NCBI RefSeq assembly: GCF_001469875.2
Contig: NZ_LOPW02000006.1
Span: 33,461-97,460 of the forward strand
DNA from: Haloferax marisrubri
GTDB lineage: Archaea > Halobacteriota > Halobacteria > Halobacteriales > Haloferacaceae
Length of the DNA stretch: 64,000 nt
Direction: 5' to 3'
Of the stretch, positions 60,670 to 64,000 are shown piece after piece; position 1 is the stretch's first letter; every line of letters begins with the position of its first letter. The notes beneath the pieces are model-generated. The model worked only from the letters and a program-made list of their open reading frames with translations, was not told the DNA's origin and ran no database searches. The translations under genes and the position numbers were made by a program.

Positions 60670-62883
60670 ATGACGACCTCGGAATCTCCTCATATCGTCT
60701 ACGTTGACGACGATACGGCGCTCTTGGACCTCGGCGAGACGTACCTTCGAAAGCTCTCTTCGTTCGAGGTGACGACCTGCTCGGACCCCGAGGCCGCGCT
60801 CGATATCGTTCGTGATTCCGAGATTGACTGCGTGGTCAGCGACTACGATATGCCGGCGATGACCGGCGTCGAACTCCTCGAAGCGGTCCGCGAGGAACAC
60901 GGCTCGCTCCCTTTCATCCTCTTTACCGGCAAGGGGAGCGAGGAAGTCGCGAGCGACGCCATCTCCGCGGGCGTCACCGACTACCTGCAGAAACAGCCCT
61001 CGTCCGAGCAGTACGAACTGCTCGTCAACCGCATCGAAAACAGCGTCTCGGAGCACCGGGCGACCCGTCGCGCGGAGCGCTACGAGACCGTCCTCGAAGC
61101 TCTCGGCTACCCCGTCTACGTCGTCGACGAGCGCGGGCAGTTCACCTACGTGAACGACGCCTTCGCGGACCTCTCGGGCTACGCCGTCGAGGAGATTCTC
61201 GGGAGCGGCCCGGAACTCGTGAAGGACGACGGAGACGTGCGGAAGGCGGCCGGCGAGCTCGGGGGGATTCTCTCGTCGAGCGGCCCGGACACGACCCAGT
61301 TCGAAATCGAGATACGGACCGCCGACGGCGAGGCGGTGCCGTGCCGCGACCACATGGGCTATCTGCCTTACGAGGGCGAGGAGTTCCGCGGCTCGGTCGG
61401 TATCCTCCGGGACATCACCGGCGAGCAGGCCCGCCGGGACGAACTCGCGCGCGACGAGCACATCATCCGCGCCGCGGGCGACCCGGTCTACTCCCTCGAC
61501 GCCGACGACCGCATCGAGTACGTCAACGACGCCTTCGCCGACCTCGTCGGCCACGACCGCGACCGCGTCCTCGGCTCGCACTTCTCGTCGTACCTCCCCG
61601 ACGCGGACTACGAGACCTACGAGTCGCTCCGGGCGTCGCTCGGCGACGGCGCGGAGACAGACCGGCTCACCTTCGAGACGACGCTCCTCGCGTCGGACGG
61701 CGACGGCCGCGACCGCGTGCCCATGGAGTGTCACCTCGCGCTCCTGCACGACGACGGTTGCGAGGTCGTCGGCACGACGGGCATCCTCCGGGACATCTCC
61801 GAGCGACTGGCGCAGGAGGCCGAACTGTCGCTGATGCGCCGCGCCATCGACGAGGCCTCGGTCGGCATCACCATCACGGGCCCGGACGAGGACGACTATT
61901 CAATCGTCTACGCGAACGCCGCCTTCGAGGAACTCACCGGCTACGACGCCGACGAGATTCTCGGCGAGAACCACCGCGTCCTGCGGGGACCGGACACCGA
62001 CGAGGAGGACTGCGAGCGGTTCCGCGAAGCCATCGCCGACGAGGTGCCGTGCAGTATCGAACTCCTCAACTACCGCCGCGACGGGACGCCGTTTTGGAAC
62101 CAATGCGAGATAACGCCGGTCCGCGACGACGACGGGACCGTCACGAACTACATCGGCTTCCAGCGCGAGGTGACCGAACGCAACGCCCGCCAGCGCCTGC
62201 TCGAACGGCAGAACGAGCGTCTCAGCGAGTTCACGCGCGTCGTCTCCCACGACCTCCGGACGCCGCTCACGACCGCCCGGGGCTACTTCGATATCGTCGC
62301 CGAGTCGCCCGACGACGCGGACCCCGAGGACCTCCGAAAGCTCGGTCAGAGTCTGGACCGCGTCGAGGAACTGCTCTCGGACCTGACGATGCTCGCCACG
62401 CAGGGCGAGACTGTCGTCGAGACGGAGCCGCTCGACTTCCGGCGCGCGGCCGAGCGGGCGTGGGAGACCGTCCCGACCGCCGACGCCGAACTGCGGTTCG
62501 ACCGGACGGACGGCGGCGCGTCGTCGACCGTCGCGGCCGACGAGAGCAGGCTCCGACAGCTCCTCGAAAACCTGTTCGAGAACGCCGTCGACCACGGTGG
62601 CTCCGAGGTGACGGTGACTGTCGGTCGGACTCATGACGGCTTCTACGTCGAGGACGACGGCGACGGCTTTCCGGACGACCGCTCGCCCGCGGAGTGCTTC
62701 GAGACCGGCGTGAGCGAGCGCCGCGGCGGCGGCCTCGGCCTCGCTATCGTCAAGCGAATCGCGGCCGCCCACGACTGGACGCCGACCGCGGAGCGCGGTT
62801 CGACCGGCGGCGCTCGGTTCGTCTTCACCGAGTCGGCGACGGCCGCGAGACCGTCCGCGCAGCGACAGCGGAGCGACGACTGA
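60670..62883 (+). CDS. Hybrid REC-PAS-PAS-LOV-like histidine kinase
   Basis: A 737-residue kinase. Receiver residues 8-125 have Asp58 in VVSDYDMPAMTG. PAS 1 spans about 138-250 and PAS 2 about 263-378 (GILRDITGEQ, GILRDISERL). The third (about 390-505) is LOV-like: EELTGYDADEILGENHRVLRG, DGTPFWN, NYIGFQREVTER. Where photoactive LOV has Cys in NCRFLQG, this has NHRVLRG with His435. The kinase core has His527 in VVSHDLRTPL, NAVDHGG, DDGDGFP and GGGLGLAIVKR. It stands alone; a TATA-like TACTATTTGG precedes the start. Confidence 0.93.
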   Translation: MTTSESPHIVYVDDDTALLDLGETYLRKLSSFEVTTCSDPEAALDIVRDSEIDCVVSDYDMPAMTGVELLEAVREEHGSLPFILFTGKGSEEVASDAISAGVTDYLQKQPSSEQYELLVNRIENSVSEHRATRRAERYETVLEALGYPVYVVDERGQFTYVNDAFADLSGYAVEEILGSGPELVKDDGDVRKAAGELGGILSSSGPDTTQFEIEIRTADGEAVPCRDHMGYLPYEGEEFRGSVGILRDITGEQARRDELARDEHIIRAAGDPVYSLDADDRIEYVNDAFADLVGHDRDRVLGSHFSSYLPDADYETYESLRASLGDGAETDRLTFETTLLASDGDGRDRVPMECHLALLHDDGCEVVGTTGILRDISERLAQEAELSLMRRAIDEASVGITITGPDEDDYSIVYANAAFEELTGYDADEILGENHRVLRGPDTDEEDCERFREAIADEVPCSIELLNYRRDGTPFWNQCEITPVRDDDGTVTNYIGFQREVTERNARQRLLERQNERLSEFTRVVSHDLRTPLTTARGYFDIVAESPDDADPEDLRKLGQSLDRVEELLSDLTMLATQGETVVETEPLDFRRAAERAWETVPTADAELRFDRTDGGASSTVAADESRLRQLLENLFENAVDHGGSEVTVTVGRTHDGFYVEDDGDGFPDDRSPAECFETGVSERRGGGLGLAIVKRIAAAHDWTPTAERGSTGGARFVFTESATAARPSAQRQRSDD

Positions 62884-62980
62884 CACAGCCCCGTCTACAA
62901 TTTCTACAATTTCCACACTTTTCGGGCGACTGCGCCCGGTTCGTCACGCGCTCGTGGCTCGTGGCGGTCGTCCGCACATC

Positions 62981-62986
62981 CTTAAG
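62981..62986 (+). promoter_or_regulatory. TATA-like element before leader ORF and hyuA
   Basis: CTTAAG lies about 28 bases before the ATG at 63011, so a leaderless transcript could begin at that small ORF. Upstream, at 62895-62915, TACAATTTCTACAATTTCC repeats a T-rich word also seen in the AT-rich block near 35650. Confidence 0.4.
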
Positions 62987-63010
62987 AACCCCTCCGAGAG
63001 TTAGACACTC

Positions 63011-63127
63011 ATGGTCACGAATCGCATCACGGTGTCGCTTGACGAGGACGCCCGCGAGGCGCTCATCGCCGTCTGGCTCGGCCTCCGAACGCTCTATACG
63101 GTCGTGACCGATATGGAGGTGTTCTGA
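63011..63127 (+). CDS. Small leader ORF with ribbon-helix-helix-like start
   Basis: A 38-residue ORF beginning MVTNRITVSLDEDAREAL, which looks like the first strand and helix of a haloarchaeal CopG/RHH regulator, then diverging into IAVWLGLRTLYTVVTDMEVF. A full RHH domain needs about 45 residues, so it appears truncated or fused. A TATA-like element is correctly spaced for a leaderless start, and its stop shares one base with the ATG of the downstream hydantoinase gene. It may be a coupled leader peptide, a remnant, or coincidence. Confidence 0.4.
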   Translation: MVTNRITVSLDEDAREALIAVWLGLRTLYTVVTDMEVF

Positions 63128-64000
63128 TGGATTCCGAGACGCGAATCGGCGTCGACGTCGGCGGCACCTTCACCGACGTGGCGCTGTTGACTCCCGAGGG
63201 CCGCCTCGTCACCGCGAAAGTCCCGAGCACGGACGACCAGAGCGTCGGCGTCGTCCGCGGCATCGAGAAGGCCTGCGACGACGCCGGCATCGACCCGGCC
63301 GAGGTCGACGCGTTCACCCACGCGATGACCGTCTCGGTCAACGCCCTCCTCGAAGACGACGGCGCGAAGACCGCGCTCGTCACTACCGAGGGCTTCCGCG
63401 ACGTGCTCGAAATCGGCCGACAGGCCCGTCCCGACCTCTACGACGTGACCGCCGACAAGCCCGCCCCGCTCGTCCCGCGCCGCCGCCGGTTCGAGGTGAC
63501 GGAGCGGGCGACCGTCGAGGGCATTCAGACCGAAGTCGACGAGCGCGAGGTCCGCGCGCTCGCCGACGACATCCGTGACTCCGGCGCGGAGAGCGTCGCC
63601 GTCTCGCTCCTGCACGCCTACCAGCACCCCGAAAACGAGCGCGTCGTCGCCGACGTGCTCCGCGAGGAACTCGACGCGCCCGTCTCCGCCTCCCACGAGG
63701 TGCTCGCCGAGTTCCGCGAGTTCGAGCGAACCTCGACCACCGCGGTCGACGCCTACGTGACGCCGGCCATCGACAGCTACCTCGGCCGCCTCGAATCGCG
63801 GGCCGCGGACCTCGGCGTCCCGGTCCCGAAAATCATGCAGGCCAACGGCGGCATCGCCCCGGCCGCGACCGTGCGCGAGCACGCCGTGACGACCACGATG
63901 TCCGGGCCGGCCGCGGGCGTCGTCGGCGCGGCGGAGACCGCGACCGATTCCGGCGACGGCCTCGCCGGCCTCGTCACCTTCGACATGGGCGGCACCTCCA
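63127..64000 (+). CDS. hyuA: Hydantoinase/oxoprolinase family protein, subunit A (partial)
   Basis: The first 291 residues of an HyuA/acetone-carboxylase-type ATPase-fold protein, cut by the window end. RIGVDVGGTFTDVALL is the N-terminal phosphate-binding motif; THAMTVSVNALLED, LVTTEGFRDVLEIGRQARPDLYD, SLLHAYQHPENE, SHEVLAEFREFERTSTTAVDAY and MSGPAAGVVGA follow in the family order, and VTFDMGGTS begins the second ATPase motif. Such proteins hydrolyse 5-oxoproline or hydantoins with ATP, usually with HyuB. The rest, and hyuB if present, would lie beyond 64000. Confidence 0.92.
   Translation, partial: MDSETRIGVDVGGTFTDVALLTPEGRLVTAKVPSTDDQSVGVVRGIEKACDDAGIDPAEVDAFTHAMTVSVNALLEDDGAKTALVTTEGFRDVLEIGRQARPDLYDVTADKPAPLVPRRRRFEVTERATVEGIQTEVDEREVRALADDIRDSGAESVAVSLLHAYQHPENERVVADVLREELDAPVSASHEVLAEFREFERTSTTAVDAYVTPAIDSYLGRLESRAADLGVPVPKIMQANGGIAPAATVREHAVTTTMSGPAAGVVGAAETATDSGDGLAGLVTFDMGGTS

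Noticed and set aside
1-64000. tRNA, rRNA, CRISPR arrays, intact insertion sequences
   Set aside because: I found no cloverleaf with CCA-type ending, rRNA core sequences, regularly spaced repeats or transposase genes by eye; a dedicated scan could still find a missed tRNA.

Overview
The window is haloarchaeal DNA. It has high GC, very acidic predicted proteins (runs of D and E, few K), Tat-type lipoprotein signals, many leaderless starts with a TATA-like box about 26-28 bases upstream, and haloarchaeal families such as HTH_10, DICT, PgsC/CapC and small zinc-finger proteins. The hut operon lying near an HVO_A0556-type zinc-finger gene recalls a Haloferax secondary replicon. That placement is an inference from memory, not from a search.

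Layout. 1-4.2 kb: a NosL-like lipoprotein, a Tat-secreted protein, a gene-poor stretch with a 54-bp tandem repeat, a PadR regulator and two paralogous HTH-plus-membrane proteins. 4.6-7.6 kb: a GlmU-like nucleotidyltransferase overlapping glmS. 7.8-12.6 kb: small regulators (wHTH, DICT, HxlR, Rrf2) and a REC-PAS-GAF protein with no visible output domain. 12.7-15.5 kb: a second GlmU-like enzyme and a CBS-less IMPDH/GMP reductase family protein.

16.1-34.2 kb is a catabolic island. The minus-strand arm has an IclR regulator, two MmgE/PrpD proteins, a complete Liv-type ABC importer and a fumarate-reductase-like flavoprotein. The plus-strand arm has an NTF2-like protein, a luciferase-like flavin or F420 enzyme, a cysteine amidohydrolase, a dihydropyrimidinase-type cyclic amidase, a CaiB CoA-transferase, an HMG-CoA-lyase relative lacking the usual catalytic Cys, and a LeuCD-type hydro-lyase with a non-standard specificity loop. 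This reads as import and ring opening of a cyclic amide or N-heterocycle, then processing of a branched dicarboxylate through CoA esters. The substrate is unknown, and this is my main candidate for an undescribed system.

34.3-42.5 kb: an MFS transporter, a VOC protein, and a complete histidine-utilisation operon (hutUGIH) divergent from its likely HTH_10 regulator across one shared TATA element. 42.6-45.2 kb: two divergent substrate-binding lipoproteins with DtxR-type palindromic operators. A third paralogue at 59.2 kb has an even better operator, so the three look like one iron- or manganese-controlled regulon. 45.3-46.2 kb: a zinc-finger protein and a HicBA toxin-antitoxin pair in lower-GC, repeat-flanked DNA. 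46.5-50.7 kb: LUD protein, cobyric acid synthase, acyl-CoA ligase.

50.8-56.6 kb: a histidine kinase and response regulator run directly into capC-capB, suggesting a poly-gamma-glutamate-type polymer under two-component control. CapC is internally duplicated and CapB carries an extra N-terminal domain. 56.8-64 kb: DoxX, DUF1028 protein, TetR, the third lipoprotein, a REC-PAS-PAS-LOV-like histidine kinase, a tiny leader ORF, and the start of a hydantoinase/oxoprolinase (hyuA) cut by the window end. I saw no rRNA, tRNA, CRISPR array or intact insertion sequence.
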